A stretch of DNA of 64,000 nucleotides from CALHVX01 sp964640725 (GTDB lineage Bacteria; Pseudomonadota; Gammaproteobacteria; Pseudomonadales; Azotimanducaceae), in assembly GCA_964640725.1 (NCBI GenBank), contig CAZXIJ010000002.1, forward strand, positions 62,001-126,000. The letters are read 5' to 3'. Of this stretch, positions 8,519 to 17,758 are shown piece after piece. Under the pieces are notes generated by a model that made no database searches, was not told the origin of the DNA, and saw only the letters and a program-made list of their open reading frames with translations. How positions within the stretch are numbered: the stretch's first letter is position 1; each line of letters opens with the position of its first letter. Made by a program: the position numbers and the translations under genes.

Positions 8519-10384
8519 CTAGTCGCCCATCTCGGCCGAGTTGGCCCAAAGGTAGCTGTTGGCCCAAAGGTAGCTGTTGGCCCACAGGTAGCTGTTGGCC
8601 CAGAGATAGCTGTTCGCTTCGATGCCGTCTCCCGCCAACGCGCTGTTGGCCCAGAGATAGCTGTTGGCTTCCAGGAAGCCGTCCGGGGTATCCGCGCTTT
8701 CGCCCCACAGATAGCCGACCTGCCAGATGCCATCGGCAGACCAGCGCGAGTGGCCCCACAGCGACGCGGTATCCTCGATCAGCAGGGATTTGCCATCGCC
8801 ATGGGGGACCATCTTCGGAGACAGGGTTTGGCCTGAAGTCACTGCGCTGTTCGCCAGCGCCGCGCTGATGTTCAGCACGCCGGCGCCGACAGCGGTGGGG
8901 TCGCCTTCGATCTTGCGAGCGGTCTTCATCATCCGCGCTTTAATCGTGGCCGGGCTCAGCGTGGGATCTTTAGCCAGCATCAGCAACGCTGCGCCGGAAA
9001 CCACGCCTGCAGCCATACTGGTGCCGGACAGTTCCACGTAGCTGCCATCGCAGGTCTTGCCGCAGCCGACGCCACGATTGCCGACCCGGACCTTGAGGTC
9101 CATGTCCGGCGCAGAGGCTGCGACGTATCGATTGCCCGGCGCCAACAGGTCAGGTTTCAGGGTCAGGTCGACCGCGGTCGGTCCGCGGGAAGAGAAGGTA
9201 GAGACGTAGTCATCGCTGAAGTCGGCGCCGGTGCCGGATGACGTGAGGCTGCCCACGGTCAGAATCTTGCGGGCGGCACCAGGGCTCGTGATGGTGAAAT
9301 CGCCGTAGTGTCCGTTGTTGCCCGCTGAGGCGACGACGACATAGCCGGCATCCCATACTTTTTCCGCGGCGAGGGCCAGCGGGTCCATCGCCACGCTCTC
9401 CCGGGTCGGCGCCCCCAGGGAAAGATTGACGACTTTGACGTTGTGGGCAGTGCCGTTGGCGAGCACCCAGTCCAGCGCCTTAATGACCATGGAGGCATTG
9501 CCTTTACCTGCGGGGTTCAACACCTGCAGGGAATGAACCGCGGTTCCCGGCGCGATGCCCGAATGCGCGCCGGCGCTGGCAGTGCCTTTGCCGCCAACGA
9601 TCCCGGCGATGTGCGTGCCGTGCCCATAGCGGTCTTGCTTGGCATCGGCGGTCGGGATGCAGATGCTGAACTTCTTGGTGCAGTTCCAGCGTGACTTTAC
9701 GTTCAAGTCCGGGTGCGCCTGCACGCCGGAGTCGACGACTGCGATCCCGAAGCTGGTGTTGGGTTGCTGATAGCTCTGGGCGCCTGCCTGGGGCAACTGC
9801 GCGGTCTGCCGAGCACTTGCTGAGCTTGCGAATACGGGCGCGTCCAGATCGACAACCTGCAGCGCAGGGTTTCCTGCCAGAGACTCGAGCGCCGCGGCGG
9901 AGATGCGGACGGCTGCCATCGGCAGGTGTTGGTAGCGCTGGGCGACTTCGCCGCCCAGATCCACAATGCGTTCCAGCTCAGCTTCGCTGGCCGGTGTGTC
10001 ATAGGCCAGCAGCAACTCCACGGTTTCGGTCGATCCGGAGGCTGCCAACGCGCGAACGCTCTGGCTCATGCGCGCCCGGGCCGCTGAGAGTGCTCGGGCC
10101 TCATCGGCGTCGTAGCCAGAGTCCTCGCTGCTTTCTGATACAGCCGCTGCTGCTGAGTCGAAGCCCACTGCCACGGCGCCAGCCATACCGGTCGCAGCAG
10201 TGTCAGATGACGGGATGCCTGCTGCCTGCGTGAAGGCGATCGGTGTTGCCGAGCGGGCCGCCAGGGGCGCCGCGGGATCGCTCGCGGACGCAACCTCAAC
10301 TGCAATCTGCTGTTGATCCAGCCACGCGACGGAGGAGCCGACAAGGGCGGCGCTGACCGCAAGGGCGAGTTTGTTGAGTTTCAT
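8519..10384 (-). CDS. Secreted S8 subtilisin-like protease with YLWANS repeats
   Basis: A 621-residue exported serine protease. It begins with a signal-like segment (LNKLALAVSAALVGSSVAW), then a ~200-residue propeptide region including an I9-like part (VELLLAYDTPASEAEL). The catalytic triad is visible: Asp in IAVVDSGVQAHPDL, His in GHGTHIAGIVGG and Ser in LSGTSMAAGVVSG. The last ~75 residues are a Trp-rich tail: LWGHSRWSADGIW, VGYLWGES, then five copies of YLWANS, four of them in exact tandem. The tail could serve secretion, surface retention or assembly; this is inference. AAGGAAAA lies 8 bp before ATG 10384. The 254 bp upstream contains imperfect inverted repeats but no gene. Confidence 0.93.
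   Translation of the reverse strand: MKLNKLALAVSAALVGSSVAWLDQQQIAVEVASASDPAAPLAARSATPIAFTQAAGIPSSDTAATGMAGAVAVGFDSAAAAVSESSEDSGYDADEARALSAARARMSQSVRALAASGSTETVELLLAYDTPASEAELERIVDLGGEVAQRYQHLPMAAVRISAAALESLAGNPALQVVDLDAPVFASSASARQTAQLPQAGAQSYQQPNTSFGIAVVDSGVQAHPDLNVKSRWNCTKKFSICIPTADAKQDRYGHGTHIAGIVGGKGTASAGAHSGIAPGTAVHSLQVLNPAGKGNASMVIKALDWVLANGTAHNVKVVNLSLGAPTRESVAMDPLALAAEKVWDAGYVVVASAGNNGHYGDFTITSPGAARKILTVGSLTSSGTGADFSDDYVSTFSSRGPTAVDLTLKPDLLAPGNRYVAASAPDMDLKVRVGNRGVGCGKTCDGSYVELSGTSMAAGVVSGAALLMLAKDPTLSPATIKARMMKTARKIEGDPTAVGAGVLNISAALANSAVTSGQTLSPKMVPHGDGKSLLIEDTASLWGHSRWSADGIWQVGYLWGESADTPDGFLEANSYLWANSALAGDGIEANSYLWANSYLWANSYLWANSYLWANSAEMGD
8540..8611 (-). repeat. 18-bp tandem repeat encoding NSYLWA units
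   Basis: Four head-to-tail 18-bp units (plus-strand form GTTGGCCCAAAGGTAGCT), each encoding six residues of the subtilase tail. Copies 1 and 2 are identical; copies 3 and 4 differ by one and two bases. A fifth, separate copy is at 8645-8662. Multiples of 18 bp keep frame, so the copy number could vary between strains without breaking the protein. Confidence 0.92.
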
Positions 10385-10594
10385 GGTGCCGTTTTCCTTA
10401 CTGCAAGCACTGATCTGTCTTGCGAAGAGTTCTGCAACGGCGATGCCAAGTAGGCTCAGGCGAGGTAAGTGGGCTGTAACGGGCTAAAAATCAGCCACTT
10501 AAGAAATATCTGAATCGTTAGGCTGGCTTCCTGCGCGATGCGGGGGCGCAGGATTCGTTTGGCACGCCGAAATTTCAGCCGGAACGCCGGTTTT

Positions 10595-10623
10595 CCGGCG
10601 CCCGGATCGTTTCCAGGCGCCGG
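10595..10623 (-). terminator. Hairpin after ETF-QO (possible terminator)
   Basis: CCGGCGCC and GGCGCCGG form an 8-bp perfect stem with a 13-nt loop just past the ETF-QO stop codon. No T tract follows on the minus strand, so it may instead be an RNA-stabilising 3' hairpin. The rest of the 254-bp gap contains further GC-rich inverted repeats, such as CCTGCGC/GCGCAGG near 10530-10552. Confidence 0.35.
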
Positions 10624-10638
10624 AAATTTGACGTGCGG

Positions 10639-12306
10639 TCACATGTTCGGGTAGTTCGGGCCCCCGGCCCCCTCGGGCACAACCCAGTTGATGTTCTGTG
10701 CCGGGTCCTTGATGTCGCAGGTCTTGCAGTGCACGCAGTTCTGCGCGTTGATCTGAAAGCGCGGCGCACCGCCCTCGTCGATCACCTCATACACGCCGGC
10801 CGGGCAATAACGTTGGGCGGGCTCATCGTATTTCGGCAGGTTCTGGGCGATGGGGATCGACGGATCCTTGAGCTGCAGGTGGCACGGCTGATCTTCTTCG
10901 TGGTTGGTGTTCGACATGAAGACCGAAGACAGCCGATCAAAGGACAGGGTGCCGTCCGGTTTGGGGTAGTCGATCTTTTTGGCCTGGCTGGCCTGCTTGA
11001 GCGTGGCGTGGTCGGGCGTTGGATCCGTCAGCCGGTACGGGTTATTGCCCCGGAAAACGAAGCTGGTCACAAAGGCATGGGCGGCGCCAAGCAGCGTTCC
11101 GAGCTTGTGCAGGGCGGGGCCTGCGTTGCGGGAGCGCTCCAGTTCTTCATGCAGCCAGGAGTTTTCGTAGGCGGTCTGGAACCCTTCCAGCTCGGTGTGG
11201 GCGTGCCCGTCCAGCACGGCCTGAAGCGTAACGTCGGCCGCGAGCATGCCGGACTTCATGGCCGTGTGGCTGCCCTTGATCTTGAGCATGTTCAGGAAGC
11301 CGGCGTCGTCGCCGATCAGTAGTCCGCCGGGCATGCTGAGTTTTGGCAAGGCCTGCGGCCCTCCCTTGACGATGGCCCGGGCGCCATAGGCCACGCGCTT
11401 GCCGCCTTCCAGGACGTCCGCTATCAGCGGGTGATGCTTCCAGCGCTGAAACTCCTCGAAGGGGCTCAGGTGGGGGTTGCTGTAAGACAGATCGACGATC
11501 AGTCCCAGGGCGACCTGGTTGTTGTCCAGGTGATACAGGAACGAGCCTCCGGTGGCAGCGCCCGGCGTGTGCCCGAGAGGCCAGCCGACGCTGTGCACGA
11601 CCTTGCCGGGCACGTGATTTTCCGGGGCGACGTCCCAGACCTCTTTAAGGCCAATTCCGTAGTGCTGCGTGCTCGAATCCTTGGCCAGATCGAAATGCTC
11701 GATCAGGCGCTTGCCGAGATGCCCGCGACAGCCCTCGGCAAACAAGGTGTATTTGGCGTGCAGCTCGTAGCCGGGCGTGTAGCTGCCTTTCTGCTGGCCG
11801 TCGGCGCCAACCCCCATATCACCGGTCGCGATCCCCTTGATGCTGCCGTCCTCGTTGAACAGCACTTCTGACGCAGCGAAGCCCGGGAAAATGTTGACGC
11901 CCAGGGCTTCGGCCTGCTCGCCCATCCAGCGGCAAAGATTGCCCAGGCTCATGGCGTAGTTGCCATGGTTGTGGGAGTCCTTCGGGATGAAGAAGCTCGG
12001 CACCTTGATGCGATTGGTGTCGTTGACCAGGTAGTACACATCGTCCTCGGTCACCGGGTTGGTCAGCGGCGCGCCCAGTTCCTGCCAGTTGGGGAACAGC
12101 TCGAATAGAGCGGTCGGCTCCACCACCGCCCCGGACAGGATGTGAGCGCCGATCTCGGAGCCCTTCTCGACCAGACAGACGCTGACCTCTTTTTCGAGCT
12201 TGGCGGCCTGCTGCATGATGCGGCAGGCGGCCGCCAGACCGGCGGGGCCTCCGCCGACGATGACAACGTCAAATTCCATGGATTCGCGAGCGACGGCTTC
12301 TGTCAC
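10639..12306 (-). CDS. Electron transfer flavoprotein-ubiquinone oxidoreductase
   Basis: A 555-residue membrane-associated flavoprotein that passes electrons from reduced ETF, and so from acyl-CoA dehydrogenases, to ubiquinone. FDVVIVGGGPAGLAAAC is the FAD-binding dinucleotide motif. The C-terminal 4Fe-4S ferredoxin-like segment is intact, with Cys in YCPAGVYEV, NCVHCKTC and the PAQNINWVVPEG ending. GTG 12306 is preferred because GGAG lies 8 bp upstream and the resulting length fits the family; ATG 12279 (MEFDVV) is an alternative. No etfA/etfB genes are in the window. The enzyme would serve the glutaryl-CoA dehydrogenase at 25488. It is divergent from malic enzyme across 106 bp. Confidence 0.95.
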   Translation of the reverse strand: MTEAVARESMEFDVVIVGGGPAGLAAACRIMQQAAKLEKEVSVCLVEKGSEIGAHILSGAVVEPTALFELFPNWQELGAPLTNPVTEDDVYYLVNDTNRIKVPSFFIPKDSHNHGNYAMSLGNLCRWMGEQAEALGVNIFPGFAASEVLFNEDGSIKGIATGDMGVGADGQQKGSYTPGYELHAKYTLFAEGCRGHLGKRLIEHFDLAKDSSTQHYGIGLKEVWDVAPENHVPGKVVHSVGWPLGHTPGAATGGSFLYHLDNNQVALGLIVDLSYSNPHLSPFEEFQRWKHHPLIADVLEGGKRVAYGARAIVKGGPQALPKLSMPGGLLIGDDAGFLNMLKIKGSHTAMKSGMLAADVTLQAVLDGHAHTELEGFQTAYENSWLHEELERSRNAGPALHKLGTLLGAAHAFVTSFVFRGNNPYRLTDPTPDHATLKQASQAKKIDYPKPDGTLSFDRLSSVFMSNTNHEEDQPCHLQLKDPSIPIAQNLPKYDEPAQRYCPAGVYEVIDEGGAPRFQINAQNCVHCKTCDIKDPAQNINWVVPEGAGGPNYPNM

Positions 12307-12412
12307 TGTGAACACTCCGTAGTGGGCAAAACGCCTATTATAGCGGAGGGTGTCGGCCGGGTCCCTGCCTCGGTACACTGCCGCACCGTTGAGTTGAGGG
12401 AGCTGGGGCCGG

Positions 12413-14116
12413 ATGGCAGCCAAGAGGACCGCGATCACAGATTTGCCCAGCGGCCGGGAGCTGCTGGGACGCCCGCTGCTGAACAAGGGCAGCGCTTTTT
12501 CCGCCGACGAGCGCCAGGCGCTGGGGCTGGAGGGCATGCTCCCGGCCCGCTACAACACCCAGGCTCAGCAGTCTGAGCGGGTCTGGCGGACCCTGAGCTC
12601 GATTCACGAACCGCTGGCCAAATACCGCGAGCTGTCTGCCCTGCAGGACCGCAACGAATACCTCTACTACCGGGTGCTCATGGACCACCTGGAAGCCCTC
12701 ATGCCGATCGTCTACACCCCGACGGTGGGGCTTGCGACCCAGAACTTCAGCGCCGTGTTTCAGCGCGCCCGGGGTCTTTGGCTGACCCCGGAACACCGCG
12801 GCAACATGAAGGCACTCATCAAGAACGCCGCCTACGGCGCAGAAGTTGAGCTGATGGTGGTCACAGACAACGAGTCCATTCTCGGCATCGGCGACCAGGG
12901 TGCCGGCGGTATGGCGATCTCGATCGGCAAGCTGGCGCTGTATACCGCGGCCGCGGGCATACGCCCTGAGGGCACCCTGCCCGTCAGTCTGGATGTGGGC
13001 ACAGCGAACCCCGCGTTGCTGAACGATCCTGAATACCTGGGCTGGCAGGCACCGAGGCTGACCGGCAACGAGTACCGCGCCTTCGTCGATGAGTTTGTGA
13101 CCGCAGTGACTGAGCTCTACCCACGCGCCTGCATTCAGTGGGAGGACTTCCGGAAGTCCAACGCGCTCTCCATCATGAACGAGTACCGCCCAACGACCCT
13201 GTCGTTCAACGACGATATTCAGGGCACTGGCGCGGTGGCGGTCGCTGGGGTGATGAGCGCGCTGGCCCAGACGGGTGCCTCGCTTCCCGATCAACGCATT
13301 CTCATTCACGGCGCTGGCGCCGCGGGCCTGGGTATCAGCAACCAGCTCAGGGCGGCCCTGAAACTGGCCGGGGTCGCCGAGCATGACATGAGCCAGCGCC
13401 TGGCCGTGCTCGACAGCGGCGGCTTGCTGGTGCTGGACCGGGATTTTTCTGACAGCTACAAGAAAGATCTGGCATGGCCGGCCGAGCAGGCCGAAGCTGC
13501 AGGATTGGGCGCGAGCACGACGCGGGATCTGGCGGCGGTTGTCGCAGCGTTTCAACCCACGGTGTTGATCGGCACCTCCGGCCAGGCCGGCGCCTTTGAC
13601 GAACCCTTGATTCGCGCTATTGCCGGCTATTGCGAGCGCCCGATCATCATGCCCCTGTCGAACCCAACGGCGAACACCGAGGCAGCACCGGCAGACTTGC
13701 TCGCGTGGACCGACGGCCGAGCACTGATTGCCACGGGCAGCCCGTTCGAGCCGGTGACGATTGACGGGCGGCGCTACGAAATCGGCCAGGGCAACAACGT
13801 GTTCATCTTCCCGGGCCTGGGCCTGGGCAGTCTGGCGGTGCATGCCAGCCGAATCTCAAACGCGATGATCACGGCGGCTGCGGAAGCTCTGGCGGCGAAT
13901 GTCAGTACTCAGGAACGCGAGGCGGGCCTGCTCTACCCGCGGGTGGACCGCCTGCGCGAGGTCACCCGACAGGTTGCCATAGCCGTCGCGCGGCAGGCTC
14001 TGGACGAGCAGCTCGCGGCGCCTGATGGCGACCTCGGCTCAGATCCGACGCCGCAGGCGCTGGCGGCCTATATTGATGAGCGCATGTGGGAGCCTGACTA
14101 CCCAACTTACGTCTGA
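12413..14116 (+). CDS. maeA: NAD-dependent malic enzyme (MaeA type)
   Basis: A 567-residue enzyme, the length of E. coli MaeA (565), that oxidatively decarboxylates malate to pyruvate. Landmarks: the catalytic Tyr segment VYTPTVG, the metal site in IQWEDFRKSNA and SFNDDIQGTG, the Rossmann motif ILIHGAGAAGLGI, and the LSNPTAN segment near residue 420. The C-terminus WEPDYPTYV is typical of the long malic enzyme class. Start ATG 12413 gives a family-like N-terminus (GRELLGRPLLNKGSAF). The gene stands alone in front of the Bkd operon, 89 bp upstream. Confidence 0.93.
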   Translation: MAAKRTAITDLPSGRELLGRPLLNKGSAFSADERQALGLEGMLPARYNTQAQQSERVWRTLSSIHEPLAKYRELSALQDRNEYLYYRVLMDHLEALMPIVYTPTVGLATQNFSAVFQRARGLWLTPEHRGNMKALIKNAAYGAEVELMVVTDNESILGIGDQGAGGMAISIGKLALYTAAAGIRPEGTLPVSLDVGTANPALLNDPEYLGWQAPRLTGNEYRAFVDEFVTAVTELYPRACIQWEDFRKSNALSIMNEYRPTTLSFNDDIQGTGAVAVAGVMSALAQTGASLPDQRILIHGAGAAGLGISNQLRAALKLAGVAEHDMSQRLAVLDSGGLLVLDRDFSDSYKKDLAWPAEQAEAAGLGASTTRDLAAVVAAFQPTVLIGTSGQAGAFDEPLIRAIAGYCERPIIMPLSNPTANTEAAPADLLAWTDGRALIATGSPFEPVTIDGRRYEIGQGNNVFIFPGLGLGSLAVHASRISNAMITAAAEALAANVSTQEREAGLLYPRVDRLREVTRQVAIAVARQALDEQLAAPDGDLGSDPTPQALAAYIDERMWEPDYPTYV

Positions 14117-14205
14117 CGGGCCGGCGCGGCCCGATTGAGGGGCGGCACGCCCGGTTCGTTTCACGGGCAACCCGGCAGCGATGTTCGTTCGATCGAGGAC
14201 TTCTG

Positions 14206-15438
14206 ATGACCCAGCGATCTCGTTTGCACATTCCGAGCCCCCCCGCTCGTCCTGGCGACGCGCCGGACTTCAGCTACGTTGAACTCAGCGAGGCGGGCAG
14301 TGTTCGGCGCCCGGAAGCCAGTGCCCGGGTGCGCGATATCGAGGATCTCGCGACAGGTCTGGTGCAGGTGCTTGACGATCAGGGCGTCGCTCACGACCCC
14401 TGGCGGCCGGACCTGGACGCCCACGACCTGCAGGTCGCTCTGCGCCACCTGCTGCTGACCCGGGCGTACGACGACCGCATGCTGCGGATGCAGCGACAGG
14501 GCAAGATTTCTTTCTATATGCAGAGCCGTGGTGAAGAGGCTGTAGCGGTTGCCGCTGCCATGGCGTTGCAGCCCAAAGACATGCTGTTTCCTTCCTATCG
14601 GGTGCAGGGCCTGCAGATTGCCCGGGGTCGCAGCCTGGTCGATCTGATGTGCCAGTGTCTGTCGAACAGCAAAGACATGTGCAAGGGCCGCCAGATGCCC
14701 ATCATGTATCACTGGGCCCGGGGCAATATCTTTTCCGTGTCGGGCAATCTGACGACCCAGTATCCCCAGGCCGTCGGCTGGGCCATGGGCGCAGCCATCA
14801 AGGGCGAGGATCACGTTGCGGCCAGCTGGATTGGCGAAGGCAGTTCTGCGGAAGCCGACTTCCACCACGCCCTGACCTTCGCTGCGGTCTACCAGGCCCC
14901 GGTCATTCTGAACGTCGTGAACAACCAGTGGGCAATCTCGACCTTCCAGGGATTCGCCGGGGGCGAGCGCCGCAGCTTCGCCGCACGCGCCCCTGGGTAC
15001 GGCATTCCCGGAATTCGAGTGGACGGCAACGATTTCCTGGCTGTCTATGCCGTGACCGCCTGGGCCGCCGAGCGCGCCCGCGCAGGACATGGCCCGACCA
15101 TGATCGAGCTGGTCACCTACCGGGCGTCTGCGCACTCGACCAGCGATGACCCGTCGCGCTACCGGCCGGAAGGCGAGGTGGAAGCCTGGCCCCTGGGCGA
15201 TCCCCTGGAGCGTCTGAAGCAGCATGCCATCGCCGAAGGTGCCTGGACCGAGGCGCAGCACGAGGCGCTGGCTCAGACCCAGGCCGAACACGTGGCGCAG
15301 TGCTGGGAGGAAGCCCAGCAGTACGGCACCACAGCGGACCCGCAGCTCGACAAGAACGAGATGTTCGAAGATGTGTTCAAGGACATTCCCGCACACCTGA
15401 TCGACCAGCGTGAGCAGATGCGCGGGCTGGAGGACTAG
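14206..15438 (+). CDS. bkdA1: Branched-chain 2-oxoacid dehydrogenase E1 alpha
   Basis: A 410-residue thiamine-diphosphate subunit that, with BkdA2, decarboxylates the 2-oxoacids of Val, Leu and Ile. The ThDP motif runs from GEGSSAEADFH to NNQWAIS. The loop segment YRASAHSTSDDPSRYRP carries the HSTSDD signature typical of BCKDH rather than of pyruvate dehydrogenase E1 alpha. The length equals Pseudomonas putida BkdA1. The N-terminus IPSPPARPGDAPDFSYV is also BkdA1-like. It is the first gene of a tight cluster (2 bp to bkdA2, then 4-bp overlaps). A dedicated lpdV for E3 does not follow. Confidence 0.88.
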   Translation: MTQRSRLHIPSPPARPGDAPDFSYVELSEAGSVRRPEASARVRDIEDLATGLVQVLDDQGVAHDPWRPDLDAHDLQVALRHLLLTRAYDDRMLRMQRQGKISFYMQSRGEEAVAVAAAMALQPKDMLFPSYRVQGLQIARGRSLVDLMCQCLSNSKDMCKGRQMPIMYHWARGNIFSVSGNLTTQYPQAVGWAMGAAIKGEDHVAASWIGEGSSAEADFHHALTFAAVYQAPVILNVVNNQWAISTFQGFAGGERRSFAARAPGYGIPGIRVDGNDFLAVYAVTAWAAERARAGHGPTMIELVTYRASAHSTSDDPSRYRPEGEVEAWPLGDPLERLKQHAIAEGAWTEAQHEALAQTQAEHVAQCWEEAQQYGTTADPQLDKNEMFEDVFKDIPAHLIDQREQMRGLED

Positions 15439-15440
15439 CC

Positions 15441-16457
15441 GTGGCTCGCATGAACATGATTCAGGCACTGAACTCTGCCACCGACGTCATGCTGTCACGG
15501 GACCCGGCGGTTGTGGTCATGGGACAGGATGTGGGCTACTTCGGCGGCGTGTTCCGCGTCACGGAAGGCCTGCAGCGCAAGCATGGCGAGCACCGGGTGC
15601 TGGACTCTCCCATTGCGGAGGGCGGCATTGTCGGCACCGCGATTGGCATGGCTGTGAACGGGCTCCGACCGATTGCAGAGATTCAGTTTGCCGACTACAT
15701 CTACCCGGGTTACGACCAGATTGCCTCGGAGCTCGCCCGGCTGCGCTATCGCACCGGCGGCGACTTCTTCGCCCCGGTCACGATCCGAACGCCCTGCGGC
15801 GGCGGCATTCGCGGCGGGCAGACGCACTCTCAGAGCCCGGAAGCGATTTTTACACACATCAGCGGCATCAAGGTCGTCATGCCCTCGAACCCCTACGATG
15901 CGAAGGGGCTGCTGATCAGCGCGATCGAAGACGATGACCCGGTGATCTTCTTTGAGCCGAAGCGGATCTACAACGGTCCCTTCGAGGGGTACCCGGATCG
16001 TCCGGCGGTGCCCTGGACCTCGCATCCGCAAAGCGAGGTGCCCGAAGACTACTACACGGTGCCGCTGGGTCGGGCGCGCACTGTGGTCGAGGGCGATGAG
16101 GTCACCGTACTCTGCTACGGAACCATGGTGCACGTGGCAGAAGCCGCCGCCGAGCTGGCGGGTATTCGCTGCGACATCATCGATATTCGCAGCATGGTGC
16201 CCCTCGATAAGGAATCGATCGTCGAGTCCGTCAATCGCACCGGGCGCTGCGTTGTGGCTCATGAGGCCACACGCTACAACGGCTTCGGCGCCGAGCTGGC
16301 GGCCATTGTCCAGGAGGAGTGCTTCTACGCGCTGGAAGCGCCAGTGCTCCGCGTCGCCGGCTGGGACACGCCCTACCCTCATGCATTTGAGTGGGACTAC
16401 TTTCCCGGTCCCAAGCGGCTTGCGGCGGCTCTTGAAACGGTGCTGGAGGACGCATGA
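15441..16457 (+). CDS. bkdA2: Branched-chain 2-oxoacid dehydrogenase E1 beta
   Basis: A 338-residue transketolase-type beta subunit. It shows the beta-chain landmarks VMGQDVGYFGGVFRVTEGL, DSPIAEGGIVGTAIGMA and EIQFADYIYPGYDQI, and the C-terminal part that docks to E2 (VLRVAGWDTPYPHAFE). Together with E1 alpha it forms the alpha2beta2 decarboxylase. It begins GTG 15441, 2 bp after bkdA1, and its final codons overlap the E2 start by 4 bp (ATGA), indicating translational coupling. Confidence 0.9.
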   Translation: MARMNMIQALNSATDVMLSRDPAVVVMGQDVGYFGGVFRVTEGLQRKHGEHRVLDSPIAEGGIVGTAIGMAVNGLRPIAEIQFADYIYPGYDQIASELARLRYRTGGDFFAPVTIRTPCGGGIRGGQTHSQSPEAIFTHISGIKVVMPSNPYDAKGLLISAIEDDDPVIFFEPKRIYNGPFEGYPDRPAVPWTSHPQSEVPEDYYTVPLGRARTVVEGDEVTVLCYGTMVHVAEAAAELAGIRCDIIDIRSMVPLDKESIVESVNRTGRCVVAHEATRYNGFGAELAAIVQEECFYALEAPVLRVAGWDTPYPHAFEWDYFPGPKRLAAALETVLEDA

Positions 16458-17758
16458 GCGAATTTGTGTTCAAGCTGCCAGATCTGGGCGAAGGCACCGT
16501 CGAGGCCGAAATCGTCGAGTGGCATGTGAAAGCCGGCGATGTGGTCAAGGAAGACGACGTCATTGTTGACGTAATGACCGACAAGGCTAACGTCGAGGTG
16601 CCCGCACCGGTCAGCGGCACCGTTGTGCGCACGGTGGGCGCACCGGGCGACGTGGTGGCTGTCGGTTCCGAGTTGATCGTGTTTGCGACTGCGGGCAAGG
16701 CATCATCGCCCGCCAAGGCAACGCCGCCAGCGGCAGAGCCGGAAAGAGCGCCAGCGCCTGCGGCGAAGCCCGCGGCGAAGCTCGAGCCGGCATTAGAGGT
16801 GCCTTCCGCAGCAGAATCAAAAACCGAGACCGCAGCCGCCGTGGCCGCCGCCGGGGCCAGCGCAGCTTCGGGACGCGTGCTCACGAGCCCGGCGATTCGT
16901 CGCCGGGCTGCGGAAGCTGGCATTGACCTGGCGACGGTGGCCGGCAGTGGCCCGAGGGGCCGGATCACGCGTCGCGACTTCGAAACCGCCCTGCAGCAAG
17001 CCGAGCAGGTTGCGAGCCATCCCGGGACAGCAGCCGTCGGGCAAGCCCAGGAAGGGTCGGAAACCACGCGAATCATTGGCGTGCGGCGGATGATTGCCAA
17101 CCGCATGGCTGCCGCCAAGCGCACCATTCCGCATTTCAGCTACGTCGAAGAAGTCGACGTCACTGCGCTTGAACAACTTCGGCAGACCCTGGCGCAGCGC
17201 TATCCGGAGCAGCCGCTGACTTACCTGCCTTTCATCGCCATGGCCCTGCTCCGGTCAATCCCGGCTCTGCCGAACAGCAATGCCCACTTCGATGGCGAGT
17301 CAGACACGCTGACGCGCTACGCCCACGTCCATCTGGGCATCGCGGCGCAAACGCCGGACGGTCTGAAAGTCCCGGTCGTTCGCCATGCCCAGAGACAGAA
17401 CCTGTGGGGCCTGGCCCGTGAAATCCGGCGCGTCAGCAATGGCGCCAAAGACGGCACGCTGCAGCCCGCAGAACTCAGTGGCTCAACGGTTACGCTGACC
17501 AGTCTCGGCAAGCTCGGTGGCATTGCCAGCACGCCGGTGATCAACGCGCCAGAGGTCGCCATCATCGGCGTGAACAAAGCGGTAGACAGGCCCGTGGTGT
17601 CGAACGGTGCCGTGGTGATCCGGCGGCAGATGAATCTGTCCGCGTCTTTCGATCACCGGATTGTGGATGGCTACGATGCCGCTGCGCTGATCGCGGCAAT
17701 CAAGGCGCTCATCGAAGAGCCCGCCATGCTGTTCATGGGCGGGCCTGAATCGCCGTGA
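16454..17758 (+). CDS. bkdB: Branched-chain 2-oxoacid dehydrogenase E2 (dihydrolipoyl acyltransferase)
   Basis: A 434-residue core subunit with one lipoyl domain (residues ~3-77, lipoylated Lys in VMTDKANVEVP), an Ala/Pro/Glu-rich linker (~80-135), a peripheral subunit-binding domain (~138-175, TSPAIRRRAAEAGIDL and GSGPRGRI) and the catalytic domain (~200-434). The catalytic motif ASFDHRIVDGYDAA is near the C-terminus. Domain number and length match branched-chain E2 better than pyruvate dehydrogenase E2, which often has two or three lipoyl domains. Its stop codon overlaps the GTG of the MMPL transporter by 4 bp, an unusual partner for this operon. Confidence 0.9.
   Translation: MSEFVFKLPDLGEGTVEAEIVEWHVKAGDVVKEDDVIVDVMTDKANVEVPAPVSGTVVRTVGAPGDVVAVGSELIVFATAGKASSPAKATPPAAEPERAPAPAAKPAAKLEPALEVPSAAESKTETAAAVAAAGASAASGRVLTSPAIRRRAAEAGIDLATVAGSGPRGRITRRDFETALQQAEQVASHPGTAAVGQAQEGSETTRIIGVRRMIANRMAAAKRTIPHFSYVEEVDVTALEQLRQTLAQRYPEQPLTYLPFIAMALLRSIPALPNSNAHFDGESDTLTRYAHVHLGIAAQTPDGLKVPVVRHAQRQNLWGLAREIRRVSNGAKDGTLQPAELSGSTVTLTSLGKLGGIASTPVINAPEVAIIGVNKAVDRPVVSNGAVVIRRQMNLSASFDHRIVDGYDAAALIAAIKALIEEPAMLFMGGPESP

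Noticed and set aside
8540..8662. CRISPR array
   Set aside because: The 18-bp repeats are contiguous, in frame within the subtilase gene and have no spacers or cas genes.
12338..13843. 501-residue minus-strand frame opposite malic enzyme, and similar long antisense frames at 14161-15468, 31738-33258 and 46740-48266
   Set aside because: All are opposite well-supported genes and have shadow-like composition.
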